Assembly (NCBI GenBank): GCA_002293365.1
Contig: DBDD01000334.1
Span: forward strand, 1 to 41,598
DNA: 41,598 nt
Direction of reading: 5' to 3'
Origin: Christensenella sp. UBA941
GTDB taxonomy: Bacteria; Bacillota; Clostridia; Christensenellales; UBA941
How positions within the stretch are numbered: position 1 is the stretch's first letter; every line of letters begins with the position of its first letter. This document shows positions 7,678-16,072 of the stretch, one piece after another. The notes under the pieces are model-generated. The model was not told the origin of the DNA. It saw only the letters and a list, made by a program, of their open reading frames with translations, and ran no database searches. The translations under genes and the position numbers were made by a program.

Positions 7678-7967
7678 GCCTCGGCCCTCCAATGGTCAAG
7701 AAGATAACTCTCTTTTGCGAAGCCGTACATGGTATCGAAATCATCGTCTGTTATTCCGGTGAACTGCGCGCTAATTACGCCCATGCGGTTTATTAGGTAT
7801 GTATACTTCTCTTGTGTGGTTTTGTAGCCGTGACCAGCTAAGATTACGTCAATCTGGTCGTAATCCCTGCACTCCTCTAGGTCAGTGTAGATTACAGCGT
7901 CCATCTCCATCTCTCCTTTGTAAAAAGTAATTGAATAATCGCGGGACTCTATATCGCCCATCGTCAT
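7674..7967 (-). CDS. Hypothetical partner of the ImmA/IrrE-like peptidase
   Basis: This 97-residue acidic protein has a good GGAGGCGATGGT-ATG start region. I see no helix-turn-helix. The N-terminal half is beta-like (YSITFYKGEMEMDAVIYTDLEEC) and the C-terminal half helical (FDTMYGFAKESYLLDHW). Overlap with the peptidase start indicates coupled translation. By position it could be the substrate, inhibitor or antitoxin-like partner of the peptidase, but the sequence does not show which. Confidence 0.65.
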   Translation of the reverse strand: MTMGDIESRDYSITFYKGEMEMDAVIYTDLEECRDYDQIDVILAGHGYKTTQEKYTYLINRMGVISAQFTGITDDDFDTMYGFAKESYLLDHWRAEA

Positions 7968-8270
7968 ACCATCGCCTCCATTCGGCTAAATGTATTAGCC
8001 TATTTGGGCCAGTATAACGAATACGCGCAACGAATTATGTCGTACTAACTTAAATGAAAATGTATATATGCGCATAACGGCGGCGAAACGCGCCGACTTG
8101 TTACGCTCGGAGCGCGCCGATAGGGCTTGTCCCGCCCCACAAAATGGGTATACAAAACAAGCTCCCGTATCCGATTCGATTTTTCATCATTGCGCACCTT
8201 GCCGATCTGTAAATATTATCTGTATATTATCATAGGAAAATAGCAGAAACAAGTAGTTTTTGTGAACTTT

Positions 8271-8305
8271 TGCGATAATTCTATGCAAATATGCGATAAT
8301 TCTAT
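8271..8305. repeat. 14-bp direct repeat spaced 21 bp
   Basis: TGCGATAATTCTAT occurs at 8271-8284 and again at 8292-8305, with a start-to-start distance of 21 bp (two helical turns). It lies in the 494-bp gap between the divergent peptidase operon and the ribbon-helix-helix gene, which makes an operator likely. The rest of that gap is AT-rich near 8210-8320 and GC-rich near 8085-8145, with no supported gene. Confidence 0.5.
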
Positions 8306-8386
8306 CGTTGTACGCTACTGACGTTCGTCATATATCTGTGCCGTCGCCGTCATGAAAAAATACTTTTCGACATGGCAAAATGTTCC

Positions 8387-8416
8387 TTGACAAAACAAAT
8401 GGTGCGCCCATATAAT
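8387..8416 (+). promoter_or_regulatory. Consensus promoter TTGACA-N18-TATAAT
   Basis: TTGACA (8387-8392) and TATAAT (8411-8416) are both perfect, with an 18-base spacer. It drives the ribbon-helix-helix gene about 45 bases downstream and possibly the antirepressor beyond it. The predicted start of transcription falls in the first of two TTACGTAA palindromes, the typical place for an autorepressor operator. Confidence 0.8.
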
Positions 8417-8418
8417 AT

Positions 8419-8450
8419 TTACGTAATATATTGAGTTAATGATTACGTAA
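8419..8450. promoter_or_regulatory. Paired TTACGTAA operator
   Basis: Two perfect 8-bp palindromes TTACGTAA lie at 8419-8426 and 8443-8450, 24 bp centre to centre, between the -10 box and the ribbon-helix-helix gene. Regulators of that fold commonly bind such short paired palindromes, so self-repression is the likely role. Confidence 0.6.
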
Positions 8451-8461
8451 CATGGAAGGAG

Positions 8462-8653
8462 GTGGACGACACGCCACGCGGGAAAGTTACCGACGATCCC
8501 AAGTTTATACGCTTGGAGATAAGACTTACCGAAGACACAAAGGCGATGCTCGATTATTGCGCGGAAGCAAACGGATACTCAATGGCCGAAGGAATTAGAC
8601 GCGGCATAGCCATGTTGTATCAGCAAACTATAGGCGACGAAACAAAAGAATAG
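8462..8653 (+). CDS. Ribbon-helix-helix (CopG/Arc-like) regulator
   Basis: This small protein has a beta strand KFIRLEIRLTEDT followed by two helices (KAMLDYCAEANGYS, MAEGIRRGIAMLYQQ), the ribbon-helix-helix layout. It is probably a DNA-binding autorepressor acting on the paired TTACGTAA sites just upstream. The start is odd. The GTG at 8462 lies inside the AAGGAGG site itself, and the only codon at a normal distance in this frame is ACG at 8471 (8 bases after AAGGAGG). The protein therefore probably starts at 8471, if ACG is used. The stop codon is part of a 9-bp inverted repeat. Confidence 0.8.
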   Translation: MDDTPRGKVTDDPKFIRLEIRLTEDTKAMLDYCAEANGYSMAEGIRRGIAMLYQQTIGDETKE

Positions 8654-8684
8654 TGCGCCCATCCGACCAAAGAGCGGCGCACTA
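8651..8684. repeat. 9-bp inverted repeat between regulator and antirepressor
   Basis: TAGTGCGCC (8651-8659) and GGCGCACTA (8676-8684) are perfect inverted repeats around a 16-base loop. There is no T-run on the plus side, but the minus side is T-rich, so it could terminate leftward transcription or attenuate expression of the antirepressor. GTGCGCCCAT also occurs in the promoter spacer at 8402-8411. Confidence 0.45.
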
Positions 8685-8769
8685 AACCCCAAAACAGCCC
8701 GAAGGTTGTCTACAGGTATAATAACACGTAGGCTCCTTCCGGGCAACAAGAAAAAAGAAGGAGCTAACG

Positions 8770-9549
8770 ATGCAAAAATTACAACTGATAAAGTCGGCCA
8801 ATTTTGGCGAAGTAACGTGCGATATCTACGAGGGCGGCGACGAGTTTTTTATGACGCGGGAGCAGATCGGGCGGGCGCTGGAATATGCGAATCCACGAGA
8901 TTCCATTAAAACGCTACATTCCCGATTCAAAGAAAGGCTTAACACGTTGGGTTTTTCGAGGAGGGTTCAAATCGATACCCCTTCCGGGAGACAGACCGCA
9001 ACCGTCTACACCCGTAAAGGTGTTATGGAAATCTGCCGTCATAGCGAACAGCCCAAAGCCGACGCTTTTATGGACTGGGTATGGGACGTGATGGACGGGC
9101 TGATTACCGGGCGCACAAAGGCCGTTCCCGCCGCCGAACTTGAACGCATTCGTATCCAAGCGCAAGCCGACCGTTCCAAAGCAATGCTTATGAACGCGCA
9201 AAACCGAACGCTCAAAACGCTCATGGGCACCATCTCGGACAAAAAGCTCTCATCCATCGCTGTCGAAGTATTTGGCTTGAAGTCCATCGAAGAGGCTACG
9301 GGCATTAACATGGGCCAATATCTGCCCGAATGCGAAAAGACGTTCAGCGCAACGGAGATAGGAATGCAGCTTGGCGGCATAAAGTCGGCCAAAATTGGCG
9401 CACTCGCCAATAAGCACGGCCTAAAAACGAAAGAGTATGGGATTATGGTTATGGACAAATCGCCTTATAGCAGCAAGGAAGTACCGAACTTTCGATATTA
9501 CGCGAACGTCGTTCCCGTCTTGCGCAAGATTCTGGACGAAAGCGTGTAG
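8770..9549 (+). CDS. BRO-type phage antirepressor
   Basis: This 259-residue protein has an N-terminal BRO-N domain (about residues 10-110): VTCDIYEGGDEFFMTREQIGRALEYANPRDS, seen in pieces, then VYTRKGVMEICRHSEQPKADAFMDWVWDVMDGL. A helical linker and a C-terminal ~100-residue region follow (SATEIGMQLGG...ALANKHGLK), resembling the DNA-binding C-terminal part of phage antirepressors. It starts after a good AAGGAG site. Together with the upstream ribbon-helix-helix gene it looks like a lysis-lysogeny or superinfection control pair. It is unusual for such genes to sit in the tail cluster. Confidence 0.85.
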   Translation: MQKLQLIKSANFGEVTCDIYEGGDEFFMTREQIGRALEYANPRDSIKTLHSRFKERLNTLGFSRRVQIDTPSGRQTATVYTRKGVMEICRHSEQPKADAFMDWVWDVMDGLITGRTKAVPAAELERIRIQAQADRSKAMLMNAQNRTLKTLMGTISDKKLSSIAVEVFGLKSIEEATGINMGQYLPECEKTFSATEIGMQLGGIKSAKIGALANKHGLKTKEYGIMVMDKSPYSSKEVPNFRYYANVVPVLRKILDESV

Positions 9550-9584
9550 GACAACAGCGCAAATGCGCCAGAATAGAGCAAGCG

Positions 9585-9612
9585 TAAACAAACCGCCCTT
9601 TGACCGGGGCGG
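9585..9612 (-). terminator. Terminator after lipoprotein gene
   Basis: CCGCCC (9593-9598) and GGGCGG (9607-9612) form a GC stem. On the minus strand a TTTGTTT run follows. It lies between the convergent antirepressor and lipoprotein genes. Confidence 0.65.
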
Positions 9613-9643
9613 CTTGTGGGGTGTAAATACTATAGCTATGCGC

Positions 9644-10906
9644 TCAATCCAGAGTAACAAAATCTTCGCGAAGATATCCTTCCATCCCGTCGATACTGAC
9701 TTCGTACCAGTCCCCATCTTCACCTAAAATCGTTGCGCTTGACGGCTCCCCGACCTTACCGACCACATCGTAGTCTGTACCGGGGCCAGCGCGAAGATTG
9801 ATATCTTCGCCGTTAAGGGAGGCGGTACGAGGGGCGGGGTCGGAATCGGTTGGTTCGGCGGGTGCGGAGTTATCGCCGTACAGGCAGAACCACGCACTAT
9901 CATCAAACCTTGCCAGCGGACTATCTTCATCCTTTGGAACAACGCAATATATCCAACCTTTTGCCGTACCACCTTCGTATATTTCGGCCCCAAACTTATC
10001 ATCAAAAACCGCGCTGTAAAACTCGGTTGAAATTTCGGAATAAGAGCTGTCGAAATATTCAAAGCGGCCAGAATACGCATCATACGCTTCTTCGTCGCTC
10101 CAAGCGTTTAACACGAGCGTAACGTTGAATAGCAACAGTTCGCCATCCTCCGGCTTTTCGTTGTATCTGTTCCCTTCCTTCACGACCTCCCACGCTTCGT
10201 TGCCGCGCAAAACTTCGTTGATTGTTATCGTAAAGCTACCGTCCCCAGAATAGCTAGACAAGTCGAAGTCTACGGCTTGTCCAATCGGCGCGGGCATAGT
10301 GCGTGAACCTACCGTCGCGGCTTCGGCGTCTGCTGCTTCATCGTATTGTTCAATCGACGTTGCAAGGAATTTCGGAATCGTCATGCTGCCGCCCATGATT
10401 GTTTCGTATGTTTCCATGCCATCCATTACCCCGTACATGGTAACGATATCGTTTTCGAGAATCCGATTATTGTTGCTCATGCCGGGATAGATAACATAGA
10501 TGGTGTCGCGGTAGGAACTGCCTACCTTTGTGACATTTGCGCGAAGCGTTGCACCCACACCTGTTGAGTCCGCGACAACTTGGATTATCTCGCCTGTGAA
10601 CTTTGCCTTTGCGCCTACGTAATTGTCGGGTGTTCGGGCGATATCCTCATACGCCAATGCTTGAAATTCATCATTTGCGGTAGTCGATTCACTCAATCCG
10701 GGTTCTGCGGAGCCGGTGTCGATCAGGCTTAGATTGGCTTCGGCATCCTCTCCGTCGCCGCCCTCGTATACGGCGAGACGGGCTTGCAGCGCATCTCTCT
10801 CCGCAACAATCTTGTCGTATTCTTCTTGCGATACTCCGGCGCTAACCGGCGCGGCACAACCAGTCAGCAACAACAGACAAATCAACAAAACAAGGATTCT
10901 CTTCAC
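9644..10906 (-). CDS. Surface lipoprotein with DUF4352-like and SH3 domains
   Basis: This 420-residue protein starts at GTG after a GAGAGGG site. The signal peptide ends in a lipobox LLTGC (Cys17), so it should be anchored to the outer face of the membrane. A coiled coil follows (about 27-48, EEYDKIVAERDALQARL). Next is an OB-like domain (about 85-190, FTGEIIQVVADSTGVGATL). Then comes a DUF4352-like immunoglobulin-type domain (about 210-330), and a bacterial SH3 domain at the C-terminus (about 363-420, INLRAGPGTDYDVVGKV, WYEVSIDGMEGYL). It has its own promoter and terminator, the mark of a moron gene. Lipoproteins of this kind are plausible superinfection-exclusion or wall-binding factors, but the function here is inferred. 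Confidence 0.85.
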   Translation of the reverse strand: MKRILVLLICLLLLTGCAAPVSAGVSQEEYDKIVAERDALQARLAVYEGGDGEDAEANLSLIDTGSAEPGLSESTTANDEFQALAYEDIARTPDNYVGAKAKFTGEIIQVVADSTGVGATLRANVTKVGSSYRDTIYVIYPGMSNNNRILENDIVTMYGVMDGMETYETIMGGSMTIPKFLATSIEQYDEAADAEAATVGSRTMPAPIGQAVDFDLSSYSGDGSFTITINEVLRGNEAWEVVKEGNRYNEKPEDGELLLFNVTLVLNAWSDEEAYDAYSGRFEYFDSSYSEISTEFYSAVFDDKFGAEIYEGGTAKGWIYCVVPKDEDSPLARFDDSAWFCLYGDNSAPAEPTDSDPAPRTASLNGEDINLRAGPGTDYDVVGKVGEPSSATILGEDGDWYEVSIDGMEGYLREDFVTLD

Positions 10907-10977
10907 GGTAAACCCTCTCTTTCGTATCGCGCCGCCAAAGATGCTATCTGTTTTTGTCTGGACGCTTTGATGGATAT

Positions 10978-11006
10978 ATTGTACCCAAAAACAGGATTCT
11001 TAGCAA
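10978..11006 (-). promoter_or_regulatory. Promoter TTGCTA-N17-TACAAT for lipoprotein gene
   Basis: On the minus strand TTGCTA (11006-11001) and TACAAT (10983-10978) are separated by 17 bases, about 70 bases upstream of the lipoprotein GTG. This supports independent expression, as expected for a gene expressed in the prophage state. The rest of the gap, 11007-11138, is AT-rich with no other supported element. Confidence 0.6.
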
Positions 11007-11138
11007 TAGAAAAGCCCGTTGCCTTGCTCATAATATACGGTTTGTATATTTTAGATTTCCTGCGTACTATATATAGCGGCTGTGCGAACACGCAAACAAG
11101 TGGTATAGTGAATACAAAGATGCCATTCGGAGGTCGCC

Positions 11139-11342
11139 ATGTACAGGTCATTTTCCGGCTATTGCCCCACGCAAGACAAGAAAACAACGATTGACATAAA
11201 TTATAAGGACGCATCAGATACCCAGAGCAGGATATTCATTAGGGGCTTGATAAGTTGCGATTACGTCAAGCGCGGCGGCGATTGCTCTCTGCCAAAGGGT
11301 TGCCCGATACGAGCAAGTGCGCCGGAGGAATTACGTGGTTAA
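11139..11342 (+). CDS. Small cysteine-rich protein
   Basis: This 67-residue product starts 6 bases after a CGGAGGT site. It has a CPTQDKKTTIDINY start and four cysteines (Cys9, Cys40, Cys48, Cys55), the last in CPI, a layout seen in short zinc-binding-like proteins of Clostridia mobile elements. It is the only plus-strand gene here and is convergent with, and overlaps by 4 bases, the small gene after the tape measure. Function unknown. Confidence 0.65.
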   Translation: MYRSFSGYCPTQDKKTTIDINYKDASDTQSRIFIRGLISCDYVKRGGDCSLPKGCPIRASAPEELRG

Positions 11343-11566
11343 GTCCCTCCAAGCTTCGCCTCGCGTACACACACGTCCGCAAGTGTAGTTATATCAACGC
11401 TTTCGGGCATTAGCTCCAGCGTCACGACAGGGATATTGCCCGCTTCTATCGCGACGCCAGCTTTCCGTATGCGCGTAACCTCTGCGCCGTCTATAAAGAC
11501 GCGCGTTTTTCCGCATTCCCGCCGTATCTCCATATGCACTTTCTTGCGTCCGAGCCGATTATCCAT
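11339..11566 (-). CDS. Small tail-cluster protein after the tape measure
   Basis: This 75-residue protein starts after a GGAGG site, 17 bases downstream of the tape-measure stop. It is beta-rich (KTRVFIDGAEVTRI, NIPVVTLELMPESVDI), a pattern I associate with a small conserved phage protein found at this position. An alternative ATG lies at residue 12. It marks the point where the tail operon is interrupted by the accessory island, since the next tail gene is 5.4 kb further on. Confidence 0.65.
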   Translation of the reverse strand: MDNRLGRKKVHMEIRRECGKTRVFIDGAEVTRIRKAGVAIEAGNIPVVTLELMPESVDITTLADVCVREAKLGGT

Positions 11567-11583
11567 CTATAATAACCTCCATA

Positions 11584-14500
11584 TCAATACGTTCCGCTTG
11601 CCATCTCTGCTGCGTTCATAATCCTAATGAGCGCACGACCGGCCTCTACGTCGGTTATCCTGCCGCCGCCGTTACCTATCGAGGCCACAAGCTGCCGCAA
11701 GAGTTTGTTTGTTTCGCGCTGTAATAAAACTTGTTCACGGTTCGCGCGTTCTACGCCGCCCGTAATGCCCGCGACGATTTGCTCATTGTTCGCCACGGCG
11801 GTTCGGTTGCCCATTTGTGCGACAAGCTCCGGCCCGCGTTCGCGCGCAATAAAGAGCTGTCCCGCATCAACAAAACCGCCGGACGCAAGCTCTGGAATCG
11901 TTCGGATATTGAACCCGAACGACGAACCCCGCGCCATGCCGAGCAAATCAGCTACCCAATCGGGATAGTCGATTTTGATGGAGTTGATACCGTTCACGAT
12001 ACCGTTTATTGCACGAATAACCGTGTTGATTGCGCCCTTGAAAAAGTCGCCTATGGGGGTTGCTACTTTTTCGTTGAACCATGTAGCGACATCCTTCCAG
12101 ACCTTTTCAACGTCGGCCCATAAGTCTGTGAAGAATCCAGATATATCGCTAATAGCTGAATCGAAAGCCGTTTTAACAGGTTGAATTACCGTCGTGTCAA
12201 ACCATGTTGACACAGTGTCCCATACACCCTCAACATCTTCCCACAAGCTCTCAAAGAAACCCGATACGTCTGTCCATAAATCCTTAAAGAATCCGACTAC
12301 TGGCTTAATGACCGTAGTATCAAACCAGCCGCTTACCTCGTCCCACACGCCTTTTATATCACTCCACAAATCCGAGAAGAATTTTGAAACTGGTTTAATA
12401 ACATTCGTGTCGAACCATGTTGATACCGTATCCCACGTAGACTTAATGCCGTTCCATATTGAATCAAAGAGTGTAAGGATTAACGCTATCGGAACCCTTA
12501 CGACCTCCCATATACCGTTCGCAACTCCAGAGAACCACTCGACAGCGCCGTTCCATACACCGACAATATCATCCCAGATTCCAGTAAAGAAATCGGATAT
12601 AGGCTTTGTAACCTCTGTTTCAAACCAATCGGCAACGCCGCCCCACAGGGTTTCTATATCCGTTTTGATTCCCGTAAATGCACCGCTTACCGCGCCGCCC
12701 ACGCGCTCCATGAAAAATTCAAGGAGTGCTATTTGGTCGCCGGACGCAAGAATATCATAGAAGCCTTGTCCAAGCCGTTCGGCCATATATGCGCCCTCGT
12801 TTTCCATAAATGAAACGTCCAGCGTTCCTTCTGCTTGCCTAAACGCATCATCAATGCCGGAATAAGCCGTATGCACCGCTTGATACGACATGGCCTCGAC
12901 AGCGCGGTCGTATTCCGCGCCGGAATAATAGGATAGGCCAAGAGCGCCTAAATGGTCTTTCCATGTAGGGCTACTTGCATCTAGAGCTTGATTAAGTTGG
13001 CTTTCGTACGCAGACCTTACTTCCCCAAAGATTTCGCTAAGCTCGGTCTGTATGCCGCTTTTCTGGTTTGCAAAATCATCTATCAATATTTGCTTAATAT
13101 CGCCAAGCATTTCTACATCTTCGAGGTTTCCGGCTGCTGTGGCGGCGGCAATTGCATTGTCAATTTCGGTAATCGAAACGACCTTCGCTTGCTCTATTCC
13201 GTCTAAAAGCTCCTTGCCGATGGTTTCCATTTCGCCAATGCGCTTTTTCGCATTCTCTAAATCTCCGAAGTCGATAGGCGTATCTTTAAGGTCTGACTTC
13301 ATGAGGTTGAATTTGGTCTGCGAATCCGTAACCGAACCGGATAATTCACCCATCCGCTTCGTGAGGTCGGCTATTTCTTTGGATTGTGCCTCAAATTCGG
13401 GCGTACCCCGCGATAAACCCTTCAGCCCCTGTATGGATTCGTCTAATTGTTTCTTTAACTCCGCGAGTGAGCCTTGTGTTTCGGACGCAAAAAGATTATA
13501 GCTACCGATTAACCCCTCAATGTGTGTGGCGGTTTCGCCTGACGCCCGCGACAGAGCGCCGACCAGCGCCGTATTGATTATTTGGGATGAAAGAGTCAGT
13601 TTTTCATTTATAGTGTTGTAAAGATCGTCGAACATGCCTTTCAGCTTGTCGATATCCTCTTGCATCACCGGCGTATTTATGCCGATTGTATTCATGAATG
13701 ATTCAATCGCGATTATTGAATTGTCGATTTCCTCTTTCTTGCCGACAATTTCTACGCCCATGCGCACGATTTCTCTATTGCGCTGCGCGTCGAGCGTTTC
13801 CCCAAGCATACGCACTTGTTCAACGTATGCCTCAATCGGCGTACCGCCATTATCGAAAAGGAATGTTCCGACAAACTCCTTGCGCAATTGCTCTTGGGCG
13901 AGAATTACGCCCGTGATTGCACCCGCTACCGCGCCTATCGCAGCGACCGCCCACCCAGCGGGGCCAATTACGCTTGCAAGGATAGGCCCAACCAGCGCGA
14001 ACGAGCCCACAGCCGCGATTGCGGCGGCAAGGAAGGGGTCAACGCCGTTCATAACCATTGCGTATGCCCCGGTTGCTGCGATTGCGAAAGCGGCGACAAA
14101 GCCAGCCAGCGCCGCCTTTACGGCGTCGATGCCTCCGAGCAGCCCGCCTTTTCCGATTGCTGTGGCAACCTTACTAAGAGCGCCTATGAAGTCCAGAATT
14201 TTATCAACGAGCCAAAGCCCCGCCAGCGCCGCCGCAATCGTTTTTATGAGCGGCAACCAGCGTTCAAACTCTTTTATGATATCGTCTATCTGACTTTGCA
14301 GATCGCCCAAAAAGTCATACTCGAACTTGCTTAAATCGAAGTCCTCTATAGCGTCCCAATCGACGGACGAACCACCACCAGCGCCACTCGCCCCGCCGCC
14401 CGACTGAGACTGAATCAAATTGATCTGGTCGAAACCGGCAAGTAGGCCCTTCAATTCTTTTGCTTTATCCGACGCGCCGCCTAGTCCATCTTCGAGGTCG

Positions 14501-16026
14501 CCAACAGCGCCTCCAGCGTCCTCAAGGCCGGAATAATCAATCGTTGGCAGTTCAAAGCCAAACAATGTAGCGAGCGCCTGTATCGCGGTCGTTAATACTC
14601 TCACAAAGGCTATCACATAGGGAATAACCTCTATGAGAATCGGAATAAACAGATTACCCAGCGCGCGCGTGAGCTGCTTAATTTGACCATCCAGAATACG
14701 CATTGCATTAGCTGGCGTCATGATAGTACGCGCCATGTCGCCCAAAGCGTTTGTGCTTTGCTGCATTATGGCGATGTAGCGCAACATGCCCTTGTCGGCT
14801 TCGGTCATGTTCGCGACTTTTTGCTCGATGCCGAGCGAAAGAGCTATCTCTTCGAGTTTCGCCTGTGACAAGGCCATGCCCCAGCGCCTTAATGGTTCGA
14901 TCTCCCCAGCAATACCGCTTTGCAGTTTCGTCATTGCTTCTTCGACAGGGGCATTGAAATACGAGGATAAATCGTAACCTAATTGAGTGAGTGTTTTGCT
15001 CATGGAGTAGGCTTTATCTTCGACCACGCCAAACCCGGTCGCCAACTGCATGAACATGCCTTGATTACGTATCCACTCGGACATATCTATGCCCATAACG
15101 TCCTGCACCTTTTCAGCATAACGCATGGCTTCATCCGCATACTCGCCCATCGACACCGTAAACAGATTAACGTTCTCAACAAAAGCATTAGACTGATCTA
15201 TCCAGCCTTTGAGTACGCCGCCTACGCGCTTTATAGCGTAGGTAATTACACCGAGCTTCGCTATAGTGCCGGTCGCCGAATTGCCGAATAACCCCGTACT
15301 CTTTGCAGCCTTACTCATAGCCGGGGAAAGCGCGTGCGCCGCCTTTGCCAGCGCGTTAAGGCGGGCCGTACCGATGTTGGACGTTGCATTGTTCAGCCTG
15401 TGTAGCGCCGCCGCCAGCTTGTCTATGTTTGTAAATATGACATTGGAAATAGGCTTGATCTTGCCAAGCGCGCCCAAAGACGTAACGAGTTTGGCGATAC
15501 CGGCAAACTGAATACGGTCGAGCCCCGCGAAACTCTGCATACCCGTGCCCAATTGGTCGAGGTTCGCGACAAGTTGCGGGTTTACGGGCTTAACTTCGCC
15601 GATCTCGTTAAGCGCATTCGTGATGTTTGTGAGCGAATCGCCCAGCGTTTTCGAGACTTTGACGCCATCCAGTTTTCTTAAAGATTCGGCTACTTGATTA
15701 ACGCCCTCGTAATTGGCGTCGGCGCTGAAAGAGCCTATAGATTTTCCGATATCCGATAGGTTGGTTTTGATAGTGGAACTTATTTTTACACCGTCTAAGG
15801 CTTTTATGGAATCTGAAATTTGTTTAAGTGTGCTTGGAGCATCGGCGGTTCCGTTAATCGCGACATTAATTCGTTCAAGTGACTTGGCTATAGAATTAAG
15901 GCCAGCGCCGCCACGTGCCGCCGACCTAATGGTTGCGAGTGCGGCACCGATGCCGTTAAGCCCCTTAACAGCCTGCGCTGAATTGTCATCGATCTGTACA
16001 GATAACGAATCAACATTGACCGACAC
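11584..16026 (-). CDS. Tail tape measure protein
   Basis: This 1480-residue protein is the longest gene in the window and follows the tail-assembly chaperones, as expected for the tape measure that sets tail length. The N-terminal third is coiled-coil-like. Hydrophobic segments lie near residues 600-720 (GLWLVDKILDFIGAL, then alanine-rich helices). The C-terminal part (about 1120-1330) has about seven degenerate repeats of roughly 33 residues built on FFxDLWxDVxGVWDxVSTWFDT, followed by a terminal helix. The start is GTG with no Shine-Dalgarno sequence nearby; the leader carries the tandem GAGCGCC element. The tail would be roughly 200 nm if the usual 1.5 angstrom per residue applies. Confidence 0.92.
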   Translation of the reverse strand: MSVNVDSLSVQIDDNSAQAVKGLNGIGAALATIRSAARGGAGLNSIAKSLERINVAINGTADAPSTLKQISDSIKALDGVKISSTIKTNLSDIGKSIGSFSADANYEGVNQVAESLRKLDGVKVSKTLGDSLTNITNALNEIGEVKPVNPQLVANLDQLGTGMQSFAGLDRIQFAGIAKLVTSLGALGKIKPISNVIFTNIDKLAAALHRLNNATSNIGTARLNALAKAAHALSPAMSKAAKSTGLFGNSATGTIAKLGVITYAIKRVGGVLKGWIDQSNAFVENVNLFTVSMGEYADEAMRYAEKVQDVMGIDMSEWIRNQGMFMQLATGFGVVEDKAYSMSKTLTQLGYDLSSYFNAPVEEAMTKLQSGIAGEIEPLRRWGMALSQAKLEEIALSLGIEQKVANMTEADKGMLRYIAIMQQSTNALGDMARTIMTPANAMRILDGQIKQLTRALGNLFIPILIEVIPYVIAFVRVLTTAIQALATLFGFELPTIDYSGLEDAGGAVGDLEDGLGGASDKAKELKGLLAGFDQINLIQSQSGGGASGAGGGSSVDWDAIEDFDLSKFEYDFLGDLQSQIDDIIKEFERWLPLIKTIAAALAGLWLVDKILDFIGALSKVATAIGKGGLLGGIDAVKAALAGFVAAFAIAATGAYAMVMNGVDPFLAAAIAAVGSFALVGPILASVIGPAGWAVAAIGAVAGAITGVILAQEQLRKEFVGTFLFDNGGTPIEAYVEQVRMLGETLDAQRNREIVRMGVEIVGKKEEIDNSIIAIESFMNTIGINTPVMQEDIDKLKGMFDDLYNTINEKLTLSSQIINTALVGALSRASGETATHIEGLIGSYNLFASETQGSLAELKKQLDESIQGLKGLSRGTPEFEAQSKEIADLTKRMGELSGSVTDSQTKFNLMKSDLKDTPIDFGDLENAKKRIGEMETIGKELLDGIEQAKVVSITEIDNAIAAATAAGNLEDVEMLGDIKQILIDDFANQKSGIQTELSEIFGEVRSAYESQLNQALDASSPTWKDHLGALGLSYYSGAEYDRAVEAMSYQAVHTAYSGIDDAFRQAEGTLDVSFMENEGAYMAERLGQGFYDILASGDQIALLEFFMERVGGAVSGAFTGIKTDIETLWGGVADWFETEVTKPISDFFTGIWDDIVGVWNGAVEWFSGVANGIWEVVRVPIALILTLFDSIWNGIKSTWDTVSTWFDTNVIKPVSKFFSDLWSDIKGVWDEVSGWFDTTVIKPVVGFFKDLWTDVSGFFESLWEDVEGVWDTVSTWFDTTVIQPVKTAFDSAISDISGFFTDLWADVEKVWKDVATWFNEKVATPIGDFFKGAINTVIRAINGIVNGINSIKIDYPDWVADLLGMARGSSFGFNIRTIPELASGGFVDAGQLFIARERGPELVAQMGNRTAVANNEQIVAGITGGVERANREQVLLQRETNKLLRQLVASIGNGGGRITDVEAGRALIRIMNAAEMASGTY

Positions 16027-16065
16027 ATCGCGGTACGGCGCTCACGGGCGCTCGGCTCCCTTCCT
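16027..16065 (-). promoter_or_regulatory. Tandem GAGCGCC leader of the tape measure
   Basis: On the minus strand: AGGAAGGG (16065-16058), GAGCGCC (16053-16047), a 3-base gap, GAGCGCC (16043-16037), a 10-base gap, then GTG at 16026. Repeat, gap and distance to the GTG are identical to the leader at 5976-6014. The 12-mer GAGCCGAGCGCC within it also occurs just after the Com-like gene near 23517-23528. Confidence 0.6.
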
Positions 16066-16072
16066 ATACTGT

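Noticed and set aside
12194..14293. Several long plus-strand frames
   Set aside because: Antisense shadows of the tape measure; no ribosome binding sites and no family patterns.
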